From Oscillospiraceae bacterium (GTDB lineage: Bacteria > Bacillota > Clostridia > Oscillospirales > Oscillospiraceae): 38,434 nt of DNA. The stretch lies in assembly GCA_022792945.1 (NCBI GenBank), contig JAAWBZ010000074.1, positions 1-38,434 of the forward strand, read 5' to 3'. Shown here piece by piece: positions 22,691-30,143 of this stretch (within the stretch, counting starts at the first letter, position 1; every line of letters starts with the position of its first letter). The translations under genes were made by a program, and so were the position numbers. Below the pieces are notes generated by a model. It did not search any database, had not been told where the DNA came from, and was given only the letters and a program-made list of their open reading frames with translations.

Positions 22691-22737
22691 TATGCCCAAT
22701 ATTGGGATATCACGCATATGCCCATTATAAGGGCATA
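22691..22737. promoter_or_regulatory. Two related palindromes, probable operators of the HTH gene
   Basis: TATGCCCAATATTGGGATA (22691-22709) contains the perfect palindrome CCCAATATTGGG. ATGCCCATTATAAGGGCAT (22718-22736) is a second inverted repeat with the same TGCCC arm. Their centres are about 27 bp apart. Both lie over the predicted promoter of the downstream 68-aa regulator, so autorepression is likely. Confidence 0.55.
22703..22731 (+). promoter_or_regulatory. Promoter of the small HTH gene
   Basis: TTGGGA (22703-22708), 17 bp, TTATAA (22726-22731). Each hexamer overlaps one of the two palindromes. The predicted leader is about 27 nt. Confidence 0.5.
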
Positions 22738-22764
22738 ATAGGTGCATGTAAAGGGGGTGAAGCC

Positions 22765-22971
22765 GTGATCTCATATGCGCCGCTCTGGGAAACCATGCGC
22801 CGGAAGGGCGTGACTACCTACGCGCTGCGGAAAAAACACCAGCTCGGCGGCGGCACCCTCCAGCGGCTCAAGGAGAATGACACGGTCTCTACCCACACGC
22901 TGGACCTGCTGTGCGAAATCCTGGACTGCCCCCTTTGGGAGATCGCGGAGTACCGGCCCAACGACTCCTGA
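22765..22971 (+). CDS. Small Cro/C1-type HTH regulator
   Basis: A 68-aa protein that is almost entirely one helix-turn-helix domain of the YozG/HTH_26 kind: PLWETMRRKGVTTYALRKKH, QLGGGTLQRLKENDTVSTHT, LDLLCEILDCPLWEIAEYRP. The start is GTG 22765 with AGGGGGTG seven bases ahead. Such one-domain regulators often repress themselves; the two palindromes at its promoter fit that. The nearest candidate targets are itself and the divergent possible small ORF. A terminator follows 12 bp after the stop. Confidence 0.85.
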   Translation: MISYAPLWETMRRKGVTTYALRKKHQLGGGTLQRLKENDTVSTHTLDLLCEILDCPLWEIAEYRPNDS

Positions 22972-22982
22972 CGGCATAAAAC

Positions 22983-23022
22983 ACCGCTTTTGCGCCTGTT
23001 TTGACGCAAAAGCGGTATTTTT
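22983..23022. terminator. Bidirectional terminator between HTH gene and clpC-like gene
   Basis: ACCGCTTTTGCG (22983-22994) and CGCAAAAGCGGT (23005-23016) form a perfect 12-bp stem. ATTTTTT follows on the plus strand and GTTTTAT on the minus strand. It serves both convergent genes. Confidence 0.88.
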
Positions 23023-23024
23023 TC

Positions 23025-25373
23025 CTATTTGGACATCACCCGCACCGTCACGCCATCCTCCGCGGGGTCCACGGCGACGCTGCGGCGGTCCACCTCGCCG
23101 CGGAGCAGCAGCTCGGCCAGAGGGTCCTCCACGCCGCGCTGGATGGCGTGGCGCAGCGCCCGCGCGCCGCTCTCGCGGTCCTGGCAGCATCGGGCCAGGC
23201 TGCGGGGGGCCTCCCGGTGCACCTGGAGCGAAACCCCGGACCGCTGCGCCCGGCGGACCGTGTCGCCCAGAAGCTTTTCGGCAATGCCGGTCAGTTCCGC
23301 CTCGGTCAGCGGGTGGAATACTGCCACCGAGTCGATGCGCCCCAGGAATTCCGCCGGGAAGTGCTCGCGCAGGCATGCCTGAGCCCGATTCTCTTGCCCC
23401 GTCGGCGCAAAGCCCAGGCCGCCTCTCCCCTGCTGGCCGTTGCCCAGGTTGGAGGTCATGACGATCATGGTGTTCTTGAAATCCACAGTCCGGCCCAATG
23501 TGTCGGTGAGGATGCCGTCCTCCATGATTTGCAGCAGGATGCCGCACACATCCCGGTGGGCCTTCTCCAGCTCGTCAAAGAGGACGATAGAGTAGGGCCG
23601 GCGGCGTACCTTCTCCGTCAGCTCGCCGCCCTCGCCGTGGCCGACGTAGCCGGGAGGCGCGCCCACCAGACGGGAGACGGCGTGCTTTTCCATATACTCG
23701 CTCATATCCAGGCGGATGAGGGCATCGCGGCTGCCGTAGACCGCTTGGGCCAGGGCCTTGCACAGCTCCGTCTTGCCCACGCCCGAGGGACCCATGAACA
23801 GCATGGACGCAATGGGCCGCCGCCCGTCCGCCAGGCCCGAGCGCCCCCGCCGCACCGCCCGGGCCGCGGCGGCGACGGCATGCTCCTGGCCCACAACGCT
23901 GCGGCGCAGCTCCTGCTCCAGTCCCAGAAGGCGCTGCTTCTCCCCGCAGGTCAGCTGGCCCACGGGGATGCCGGTGCGCTCGGACACGGTCTCGGCGATG
24001 TCCTGGGCCGTGACCTTGCGGCTCCGGAGGACACCGCCCATCTGCCGCTGGACCAGGCTCTGGAGGCGGTCGCGCAGCTCGGCGGCCCGCTCGAAGCGGT
24101 TGTCGCGGATGGCAGCGTCCAGCTCACGGCTGAGGCTGCGCTGGGTCTGCTCGGCGGGGTCGTGGCGGCGGAGGCCCGCCATTTTTGTCCGCGCCGCCCC
24201 CTCGTCCAGCAGGTCCACAGCCTTGTCCGGCAGGAATTTGTCCTGGAGGTACCGGCACGAGAGCGCCACCGCCGCGTCAATGGCGTCGTCGGCAATCTGG
24301 ATATGGTGGTGCTGCTCCAGGCCGGGGCGCAGGCCCATGAGGATCTGCCGGGTCTCCTCCCGGCTGGGCTCCGGCACCGGCACCCGGCGAAAACGCCGCT
24401 CCAGCGCCGCGTCTTTCTCAATATACTTCCGGTACTCCTCCAGCGTCGTGGCGCCGATCACCTGGATCTCGCCCCGGCCCAGGGCCGGCTTCATCAGGTT
24501 GGAGGCGTCGATGGCCCCCTCCGCCGCGCCCGCGCCCACGATGGTGTGCAGCTCGTCGATGAAGAGAATCACGTTGCCGGCGCGGCGAATCTCCTGGATG
24601 ATGTCGCGGATGCGCTCCTCAAATTCGCCCCGGTACTTGGTCCCGGCAATGACGCTGGCCATGTCCAGAGACATCAGGCGCTTGGTCCGCAGGGGTTCAG
24701 GCACCTGGCCCATGGCAATGCGCTGAGCCAGGCCCTCGACGATGGCTGTCTTGCCCACCCCAGGCTCGCCCACCAGGGCGGGATTGTTCTTCTGCTTGCG
24801 GCAGAGAATCTGCATCACCATGTCAATCTCCAGGTCCCTGCCGATAACCGGCTCCATGGCCGGCGCCTTCTCCACCAGATTTTCGCAAAATTGATCTACC
24901 AGTTTCGTAGCCGTCACCTGCTTTTCATCATTTTGTTCCTGCTGCGCGCGGATGCCAAGATACGCATCGGTGAACAGCGCGTCCATGCACACGCCGCAAT
25001 GGGAGAGCAGCAGCGCCGCCGTGGAGCTCTGATCCCGGGCCATGGCCAGCAGCAGGTGCTCGGGCTGAACGGCCGCGCAGCCGGTGTCCCGCGCCTCGAT
25101 GGCGGACGCGCCCAGCAGCCGCTGTGCCCGGGGCGTCAGCCCCTGGACCGGCCCGCCGGGCCGGCCCTGTCCGGTCCAGCCGGTGAGCGCGGCGCAGAGC
25201 GCCTCGGTCCGGATGCCTTCCCGCCGCAGGGCCGCCGCCGCACCGTCATAGCCGCCGGCCAGCGCCAGCAAAAGGTGCTCCGTTCCCACGTAGCTGTGTC
25301 CCCAGCCGCCCGCAATGGCCCGTGCCCGCAGAATAAGCCGCTCCACTGTCGGGCCGATCCAGTGCTCACGCAA
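23025..25373 (-). CDS. ClpC-like AAA+ ATPase
   Basis: A second Hsp100 protein, 782 aa. It has a two-repeat Clp N-domain ([17 protein letters not shown] near 25; [16 protein letters not shown] near 90). AAA module 1 has [10 protein letters not shown] and [18 protein letters not shown]-type middle motif ([20 protein letters not shown]) follows. Module 2 has [21 protein letters not shown] and sensor 2 GARALRHA. The LGF element in GGLGFAPTG could dock ClpP. Where ClpC has FRPEFLNRID this protein has [10 protein letters not shown], so the conserved Asn is replaced by Gly. A TTG at 25373 with GGAGG seven bases ahead aligns with the normal start of the family. Earlier starts at 25427 and 25445 have no usable site and lie across the promoter. 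McsA, McsB and CtsR are not next to it. Confidence 0.9.
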   Translation of the reverse strand: MREHWIGPTVERLILRARAIAGGWGHSYVGTEHLLLALAGGYDGAAAALRREGIRTEALCAALTGWTGQGRPGGPVQGLTPRAQRLLGASAIEARDTGCAAVQPEHLLLAMARDQSSTAALLLSHCGVCMDALFTDAYLGIRAQQEQNDEKQVTATKLVDQFCENLVEKAPAMEPVIGRDLEIDMVMQILCRKQKNNPALVGEPGVGKTAIVEGLAQRIAMGQVPEPLRTKRLMSLDMASVIAGTKYRGEFEERIRDIIQEIRRAGNVILFIDELHTIVGAGAAEGAIDASNLMKPALGRGEIQVIGATTLEEYRKYIEKDAALERRFRRVPVPEPSREETRQILMGLRPGLEQHHHIQIADDAIDAAVALSCRYLQDKFLPDKAVDLLDEGAARTKMAGLRRHDPAEQTQRSLSRELDAAIRDNRFERAAELRDRLQSLVQRQMGGVLRSRKVTAQDIAETVSERTGIPVGQLTCGEKQRLLGLEQELRRSVVGQEHAVAAAARAVRRGRSGLADGRRPIASMLFMGPSGVGKTELCKALAQAVYGSRDALIRLDMSEYMEKHAVSRLVGAPPGYVGHGEGGELTEKVRRRPYSIVLFDELEKAHRDVCGILLQIMEDGILTDTLGRTVDFKNTMIVMTSNLGNGQQGRGGLGFAPTGQENRAQACLREHFPAEFLGRIDSVAVFHPLTEAELTGIAEKLLGDTVRRAQRSGVSLQVHREAPRSLARCCQDRESGARALRHAIQRGVEDPLAELLLRGEVDRRSVAVDPAEDGVTVRVMSK

Positions 25374-25418
25374 AATACCGCCTCCGTTCTGCTGAAAATT
25401 TTTCCCAGGCGCGGAGAT

Positions 25419-25447
25419 TTTATACATGGAAATGCTTCGGCTCACAG
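25419..25447 (-). promoter_or_regulatory. Possible promoter for the clpC-like gene
   Basis: Minus strand CTGTGA (25447-25442), 17 bp, TATAAA (25424-25419). The -35 is weak. The predicted start near 25412 leaves a leader of about 39 nt before the TTG start at 25373, supporting that start choice. Confidence 0.4.
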
Positions 25448-25522
25448 CCCCCCTTCCTGCCGCTGCCTATTGGAATTCCAACAAACCGTCCGGCACTTTT
25501 TTCGATATCTTTCGTCTGACAG

Positions 25523-25552
25523 TTTACAGAAGGCCCCAAAACGTGATATGAT
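25523..25552 (+). promoter_or_regulatory. Sigma-A promoter for the XpaC-like gene
   Basis: TTTACA (25523-25528), 18 bp, TATGAT (25547-25552), with a start near 25559 and a 36-nt leader ending in AAGGAGG. Confidence 0.6.
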
Positions 25553-25594
25553 AAGGGCCAAGGCGCTTTGAGGCGCGCAAGGAGGAATGACGCA

Positions 25595-26797
25595 ATGGCG
25601 AAGAATCAACAGTTTCCCGGACAGGACGCGATCCTGGAATGGCTTCAAACCATGCTGGAGAGCAAATCGGTCTCCTGGATTTTGACCATTATCATGCTGT
25701 CCGCCGCCTGGCCCATTGGGCTGATTCTTCTGTTCCGCACACTGAGCAACGGCTCGCTGCTCTCTCCCATCAAGCGCAGCCGCCGCAAAATCATCGACGT
25801 GGAGGCTACCGAGATTCACGAGACGCCGGAAAGGCCCGCGCCGCAGAAAAAAGCGCCGACCAAGCCGGCTGCGGCGCAGCGCCCCGTGACCCAGCCCGCC
25901 CACCGCACGCCTATTACCATCGGCAGGCACTGGGGCCGCTGGCTGATGATCGCCGGCGTTGCAATGGCCGGCTTCTTTGGCTTCTGTGTCGTCAACCGTA
26001 TGGCGGACGCCCTGTTCTTTGGCGGCGATTTCGGCTCTTACCATTTTCTGCGGAAGCTTATGTACCTGACGGGCCTGACCGCCACGGGCCTGGTGCTGCT
26101 GGCCGTGGGCATCGGGCGGCGGCGCAAGGCGGGGCGCTACCGCCGGTATGTGACCCTGATCGGGCGGCAGGAGAGCCTGAATATCGACACCCTGGCCAAG
26201 GCCATGCCGGTCTCCTACCGCCGGGCCTGCGAGGATTTACAGGATATGCTGGAGGCGGGCTACCTGCCGGCCGGGTACATCGACGCGCTGGAGCACCGGA
26301 TCGTCTTTTCCGAGGGCGGCATCCGGGAAAAGACGCCTCGGCCCGAGCCGGCTCCGGCCCCCGCGGCCAAGCCGGTGCGGGAGGACGACATCCTGGCGCA
26401 GATCCGGGCGGTCAATGACGACATCGCCGACGAGGCCATGAGCCGGAAGATCGACCGGATCGGCGAGATCACAGGAAAAATTCTGGACTACCAGAGAAAG
26501 AACCCGGATTCTGCGGCGGAGCTGCACAGCTTCCTCAACTACTACCTGCCCACAACGCTGAAGCTGCTGCGCGCCTACGCCCAGCTGGAGGCCCAGGGCG
26601 TGGAGGGCAAGAACATCCGCACGTCCAAGGCGCAGATTGAAGGGATGATGGACAAGGTTGTGGAGGGCTTCGAGCGGCAGCTGGATAAGCTGTTCCAACC
26701 CGACGCCGTGGACATCACCAGCGACATACAGGTGCTGGAGCAAATGCTGCAAAAGGACGGCCTGACCGACAGCGAGATTCTGTGGGCGGAGCCGTAA
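25595..26797 (+). CDS. XpaC-like (5-bromo-4-chloroindolyl phosphate hydrolysis family) protein
   Basis: A 400-aa membrane protein of the XpaC family, whose name comes from a phenotype and whose true function is unknown; relatives often accompany TelA-like toxic-anion resistance proteins. There are three transmembrane helices (about residues 27-47, 116-136 and 148-170). A winged-helix-like piece (NIDTLAKAMPVSYRRACEDL, QDMLEAGYLPAGYIDALEHR) sits where the family has it. The C-terminal XpaC domain reads EITGKILDYQRKNPDSAAEL, HSFLNYYLPTTLKLLRAYAQ, FERQLDKLFQPDAVDITSDI. ATG 25595 follows AAGGAGG; an earlier start at 25568 is less good. No telA is next to it here. Confidence 0.85.
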   Translation: MAKNQQFPGQDAILEWLQTMLESKSVSWILTIIMLSAAWPIGLILLFRTLSNGSLLSPIKRSRRKIIDVEATEIHETPERPAPQKKAPTKPAAAQRPVTQPAHRTPITIGRHWGRWLMIAGVAMAGFFGFCVVNRMADALFFGGDFGSYHFLRKLMYLTGLTATGLVLLAVGIGRRRKAGRYRRYVTLIGRQESLNIDTLAKAMPVSYRRACEDLQDMLEAGYLPAGYIDALEHRIVFSEGGIREKTPRPEPAPAPAAKPVREDDILAQIRAVNDDIADEAMSRKIDRIGEITGKILDYQRKNPDSAAELHSFLNYYLPTTLKLLRAYAQLEAQGVEGKNIRTSKAQIEGMMDKVVEGFERQLDKLFQPDAVDITSDIQVLEQMLQKDGLTDSEILWAEP

Positions 26798-26802
26798 AGC
26801 AA

Positions 26803-26835
26803 ACCGCCGGCCTTCAGGCCGGCGGTGCATTTTTT
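26803..26835 (+). terminator. Terminator after the XpaC-like gene
   Basis: ACCGCCGGCC (26803-26812), loop TTCA, GGCCGGCGGT (26817-26826), then GCA and six T. A 10-bp perfect stem. It overlaps the stop of the convergent phosphofructokinase gene. Confidence 0.88.
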
Positions 26836-28123
26836 ATCCGCGCATCCCCACTGGGACATATTTGGGACACCTCTGCGCCGTCATATGGCGCTCCAGGCGC
26901 GCGAAGCGGAGGATGCCGTTTTCAAACTCCAGCGGCGCAATGCCCTCGCCAATCAGCGGCGCGGCGTAGCGGACAAAGTCGTCTGTCACGTCGATCCGGT
27001 TCTCCGCGATCCAGCTCTCGGGCAGGAAGCGCTCCGAGTTGGCCACCACCCGCAGGGGGACCTTGTCGTACCGCACCCGGTACGCCGCGCCCGGCTCCCG
27101 CAGGATCGTCGCCATGTAGCCGCTCTCTCCCGCCAAGGCCAGGTCCGCGCCGTGGAGGCCCACCTCATACGCCTCCTGCACGTCCACCGGTGAGCGCTGC
27201 ACCCCCGTGCACCGCTGCAAAACCCCCGGCACCTGGCAATTGGCGTAGCCCCGCGCCCGCAGCTTCACGCTGTTGAGGTAGTTCACGACCCCCTGGCAGG
27301 CGCTCTTCTGGCTGGCCCCGTACTCGATATGCCCGAAGCCGTCCACCCGCGCGCCGATATCGCCCACGTCAAAGCCCTCGTTGACCACCACGATGCACCG
27401 GCCTGACTCGTGCAGCTGCCGGTTCACGTTCTCCGCCAGGAACTCCAGAGAGTGACTGCACTCGGCAAGGTACAGCTGCAAGGGCATCTCCCGGCCCGGG
27501 TCCGCCAGGCGCGACGCCGCCGTCAGGAAGCCCGCCGCACGGCCCATGGCCTGGAACACCGACACGCACTCCGAGACACAGATGCCCCGGTTCTCTTCGT
27601 CCACCTCGCGGATCAGGTTTGCCCAGTACCGGGCAGCGCTGCCGTAGCCGGGGGTATGGTCGATGATAGTGCAGGCCTCGTCGCCCAGGTCGTTGTCGAT
27701 GGTCTTGGGCACGCCCACCGCCACCAGCTCCAGCCCGGCCTGGCGGGCCAGCTCACTGACCTTGTCGGCGGTGTCCATGGAGTCGTTGCCGCCGATATAG
27801 AAGAAATAGCCGATGTCGTGAGCCTTAAAGACCTCCAGAATGCGGTCGAAGTCCTCTTCCCGGCCCGCTCCCAGCTTATAGCGGCAGGTACCGATGGCGC
27901 CGGAGGCCGGCGTGCTGCGCAGACGCGCAAGCTCCCGCGGGTCCTCCTGGCGCATGTCGATCAGCTCCTCCAGCAGCACGCCCTCGATGCCATGGCTGGC
28001 GCAGTAGACCTCCCGCATTTTGTCCGTCGCCGCAAGGCACCGCTCCAGTACGCCCTGCAATGAGGCGTTGATCACCGGCGACGGGCCGCCGCCCAGGCAG
28101 ATCAGTGCATTTTTCGCTCCCAT
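26834..28123 (-). CDS. Phosphofructokinase, probably pyrophosphate-dependent
   Basis: Phosphorylates fructose 6-phosphate to the 1,6-bisphosphate in glycolysis. The 429-aa length is nearer to PPi-type and long-clade enzymes than to the 320-aa ATP enzyme. GGGPSPVINASLQGVL is the N-terminal phosphate loop. YFFYIGGNDSMDTADKVSEL has Asn-Asp-Ser where ATP enzymes have GGDGS. VGVPKTIDNDLGDEACTIID carries the catalytic Asp and the Lys linked with PPi use. EGFDVGDIGARVDG and HIEYGASQKSACQGV complete the sugar site. Since the donor cannot be proved by reading, pfp is likely rather than certain. ATG 28123 follows AAGGAGG. Confidence 0.88.
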   Translation of the reverse strand: MGAKNALICLGGGPSPVINASLQGVLERCLAATDKMREVYCASHGIEGVLLEELIDMRQEDPRELARLRSTPASGAIGTCRYKLGAGREEDFDRILEVFKAHDIGYFFYIGGNDSMDTADKVSELARQAGLELVAVGVPKTIDNDLGDEACTIIDHTPGYGSAARYWANLIREVDEENRGICVSECVSVFQAMGRAAGFLTAASRLADPGREMPLQLYLAECSHSLEFLAENVNRQLHESGRCIVVVNEGFDVGDIGARVDGFGHIEYGASQKSACQGVVNYLNSVKLRARGYANCQVPGVLQRCTGVQRSPVDVQEAYEVGLHGADLALAGESGYMATILREPGAAYRVRYDKVPLRVVANSERFLPESWIAENRIDVTDDFVRYAAPLIGEGIAPLEFENGILRFARLERHMTAQRCPKYVPVGMRG

Positions 28124-28158
28124 GGGGCAAATCCTCCTTGTTTTCGGTTTCGCCCCCT

Positions 28159-28187
28159 ATTATAATACATCTGGCGCCGCTCCGCAA
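28159..28187 (-). promoter_or_regulatory. Sigma-A promoter for the phosphofructokinase gene
   Basis: Minus strand TTGCGG (28187-28182), 17 bp, TATAAT (28164-28159). The -35 abuts the stop codon of the upstream lipoprotein gene. Confidence 0.72.
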
Positions 28188-28188
28188 G

Positions 28189-28713
28189 CTACAACATTTC
28201 GTTTCCATACAGCCCGAAGGAGGCGAACACCGCCTCGGCGCAGTCGTCGTAGGCCGTGCCCTCCTCCTCGCGGACGGAGAAGATCAGGGCGTAGTAGTAA
28301 TTCCCGTCGGCCACCAGCGATGCCTGGGAGAGGTAGCTCCCCTCGTCCGAGACCGACGCCCAGGCGAAGCGGTAGGCCGGCAGACCGAAGCGGCGCGTCT
28401 CCACCACGTCGATCTCGCCCTCACCAAAGCCCGACACCTGCCGCAGCGCCTCGTCCAGGTTGGGGGCGGTGACCACGTCGCTGAGGATCTCATACGCGCC
28501 GTCGGTCTGGACGTAGAGCTTCCGCCCCTCCTCCGACAACGGCTCCAGATCGGCGTCCTCCGGGACGCCGAAGATGATGATATACGGCTCCTCCGCCGGG
28601 GCCGAAACCTCCACGATCTCATCGTCCACCGTCTCCCACTGCACCTCCGCCTGGCACCCCGCCAGCAGCGCCGCCGCCAGACACAACACACACAAAGCAC
28701 CGCTCTTTTTCAC
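28189..28713 (-). CDS. Predicted lipoprotein of unknown function
   Basis: A 174-aa protein with a lipoprotein signal peptide: basic start (VKKSG), hydrophobic core, lipobox LLAGC near residue 20, then an acidic linker. The mature part (YIIIFGVPEDADLEPLSEEG, ETRRFGLPAYRFAW, SYLSQASLVADGNYYYALIF) is a mixed alpha/beta domain with no family I recognise; it ends in a helix (DDCAEAVFASFGLYG). The start is a GTG at 28713 with GGAGG nine bases ahead. It is divergent from the DUF1294 gene across only 31 bp. Confidence 0.75.
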   Translation of the reverse strand: MKKSGALCVLCLAAALLAGCQAEVQWETVDDEIVEVSAPAEEPYIIIFGVPEDADLEPLSEEGRKLYVQTDGAYEILSDVVTAPNLDEALRQVSGFGEGEIDVVETRRFGLPAYRFAWASVSDEGSYLSQASLVADGNYYYALIFSVREEEGTAYDDCAEAVFASFGLYGNEML

Positions 28714-28744
28714 AAGAACACACCTCCAAGAAAGGATCTTTGAC

Positions 28745-29020
28745 ATGACGCTTCCTGAGAAACTACTTGTCTGCTATCTCCTTCTAATCAATGCGCTGGG
28801 CCTCCTTTTTATGTACGCGGACAAGCGCCGCGCCAAAAAACGCCGCCGCCGCATCCCCGAGGCGACGCTGATGGCCGTGGCCGCCCTGGGCGGCAGCCTC
28901 GGCAGCTGGGCGGGGATGTACGCTTTCCGCCACAAGACGCGCCATCCCAAGTTTTACCTGGGCGTGCCGGCCCTGCTGCTGGCCCAGGCAGCGCTGGGCT
29001 GGCTGCTGCTCCGGCAATAG
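28745..29020 (+). CDS. DUF1294 small membrane protein
   Basis: A 91-aa protein of the DUF1294 family with three hydrophobic segments (about residues 5-22, 39-53 and 70-89). Conserved elements are YADKRRAKKRRRRIPEATLM, AALGGSLGSWAGMYAFRHKT and RHPKFYLGVP; the run RHKTRHPKF is the family signature. Function is unknown. ATG 28745 follows AAAGGA at 8 bases. The intergenic space to the divergent lipoprotein is too short for two full promoters, so at least one must lie in coding DNA. Confidence 0.85.
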   Translation: MTLPEKLLVCYLLLINALGLLFMYADKRRAKKRRRRIPEATLMAVAALGGSLGSWAGMYAFRHKTRHPKFYLGVPALLLAQAALGWLLLRQ

Positions 29021-29022
29021 AG

Positions 29023-29049
29023 GAGCGGCCCCGCAGTACGGGGCCGCTC
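29023..29049. terminator. GC-rich hairpin between DUF1294 and DUF896 genes
   Basis: GAGCGGCCCCG and CGGGGCCGCTC form a perfect 11-bp stem with loop CAGTA between convergent genes. No T-tract follows on either strand, so it may act as an mRNA 3'-end stabiliser rather than a true intrinsic terminator. Confidence 0.55.
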
Positions 29050-29064
29050 TGGCGTATGGAAAAT

Positions 29065-29268
29065 TCATTGCTTGGGCTTCAGCTTGGTTTTGTTGCCCTG
29101 CTCGTCCACCAGGTAGATGTTGTCCAGCTGCGCCCGCAGATTCCGGCGGACGCTGGCCAGGTACTCCTGCCGCAGCTGCGCCCGCTCCGCCTCCTCTGCC
29201 GGCGTCAGGCCCTCCGCCTTTGCCTTGCGCGCCAGGGCGTTGATCCGGTCGATCCTGCTCTGCTCCAT
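29065..29268 (-). CDS. DUF896 (YnzC-like) protein
   Basis: A 67-aa protein of the DUF896 family: RIDRINALARKAKAEGLTPA, EEAERAQLRQEYLASVRRNL, RAQLDNIYLVDEQGN. This is the two-helix fold described for YnzC. Some Bacillus relatives are SOS-linked, but no LexA box is seen at this gene. ATG 29268 overlaps the end of the S4-domain gene; a GTG at 29274 is the alternative. It lies directly behind the YlmH-like gene and is likely co-transcribed. Confidence 0.85.
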   Translation of the reverse strand: MEQSRIDRINALARKAKAEGLTPAEEAERAQLRQEYLASVRRNLRAQLDNIYLVDEQGNKTKLKPKQ

Positions 29269-29270
29269 GC

Positions 29271-30059
29271 TCACACATACCGGCGCAGCACCACGCCGTT
29301 CCTCCCTTTCTTCGTCGTTCCGCCCACCTCGGCCAGCTCCAGCCGGCCCAGGCCCCGAACGGTGATCTGGTCGCCCTGGGCCACCAGACGGTCCGGCTTC
29401 TCACAGGGGAGGTGGTTCACCGCCGCCTTCCCGCCGGTGATGTACGCCGCCGCCTTGGAGCGGCTCAGGCCGAACCCGGCCGCCGCCACACTGTCCAGCC
29501 GCAGCGCCGCCACGGTGTCGCGGATGGTTTTAGCCTGCGCCTCCGGCGGCTCCACCTGGTCCAGCGGCAGCGGCGAGAGATGCAGCCGCGTCCGGCCCGC
29601 CGACTCCAGGCTGCTCAGGATGTACGGCGCGATCTCCCTGGTCACCAAAAGGTCGCACCGGCCCGTTTGGACCAGGATGTCCCCCACTGCCTCCCGCTTG
29701 ACGCCGCTGCCCATCAGCGCGCCGAGAAAGTCCCGGTGCGTCAGCCGGTCGCCCTCATAAAAGGCCGCCCGGACGGCGCAGACCGGCCCGTTTTCACCCA
29801 GAAGGTAATCCTCCAGCGTCAAATAGTCCGGCACACAGCAGCACACCGCCCGCTCCGCGCCATCATAGCCGCCGAAAAACCGAAGCGCCGCCTCCGGCAG
29901 CAAACGCTGCGCCAGCACCTGCTCCCGCCGGGAAAGAAAACAGGTGCTCCCCGGCACGTTCCGCTGCGCCGCGGCGGTCATCCGGTCGTAAATGCGCGCC
30001 AGGAGGATCCGGTCCTCCTCCGTCTCCGCCAGCCGCTCGATCCGCTGCCGCTTATCCAA
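29271..30059 (-). CDS. YlmH-like S4-domain RNA-binding protein
   Basis: A 262-aa protein matching the YlmH family: an N-terminal region FFGGYDGAERAVCCCVPDYL, the central THRDFLGALMGSGVKREAVG, DILV, typical of YlmH, and a C-terminal S4 domain (LRLDSVAAAGFGLSRSKAAA, YITGGKAAVNHLPCEKPDRL). In Firmicutes YlmH is associated with division genes and with ribosome rescue or quality control by RNA binding. Here it is outside the usual ylm cluster. The start is TTG 30059 with GGAGG eight bases ahead. Its promoter resembles that of the SOS operon. Confidence 0.87.
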   Translation of the reverse strand: MDKRQRIERLAETEEDRILLARIYDRMTAAAQRNVPGSTCFLSRREQVLAQRLLPEAALRFFGGYDGAERAVCCCVPDYLTLEDYLLGENGPVCAVRAAFYEGDRLTHRDFLGALMGSGVKREAVGDILVQTGRCDLLVTREIAPYILSSLESAGRTRLHLSPLPLDQVEPPEAQAKTIRDTVAALRLDSVAAAGFGLSRSKAAAYITGGKAAVNHLPCEKPDRLVAQGDQITVRGLGRLELAEVGGTTKKGRNGVVLRRYV

Positions 30060-30111
30060 TGGCTCCGCCTCCGCCTCAGTATCCGTTCTGCCTCACTTCT
30101 ACGTTTGTTCC

Positions 30112-30140
30112 ATTATAGCACAAAACCGCCCGTTTGCCAA
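30112..30140 (-). promoter_or_regulatory. Sigma-A promoter for the ylmH-like gene, with LexA half-site
   Basis: Minus strand TTGGCA (30140-30135), 17 bp, TATAAT (30117-30112) with a TGC extension. Just downstream, GGAACAAACGTAGA (30111-30098) matches one half of a Firmicutes LexA box but the second arm (GTAGA for GTTCG) is broken. Sequence and spacing are strikingly like the SOS promoter at 31936. Confidence 0.75.
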
Positions 30141-30143
30141 GTC

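Noticed and set aside
23001-25571. An 856-codon plus-strand frame opposite the ClpC-like gene
   Set aside because: The same shadow effect; the minus strand encodes complete AAA motifs.
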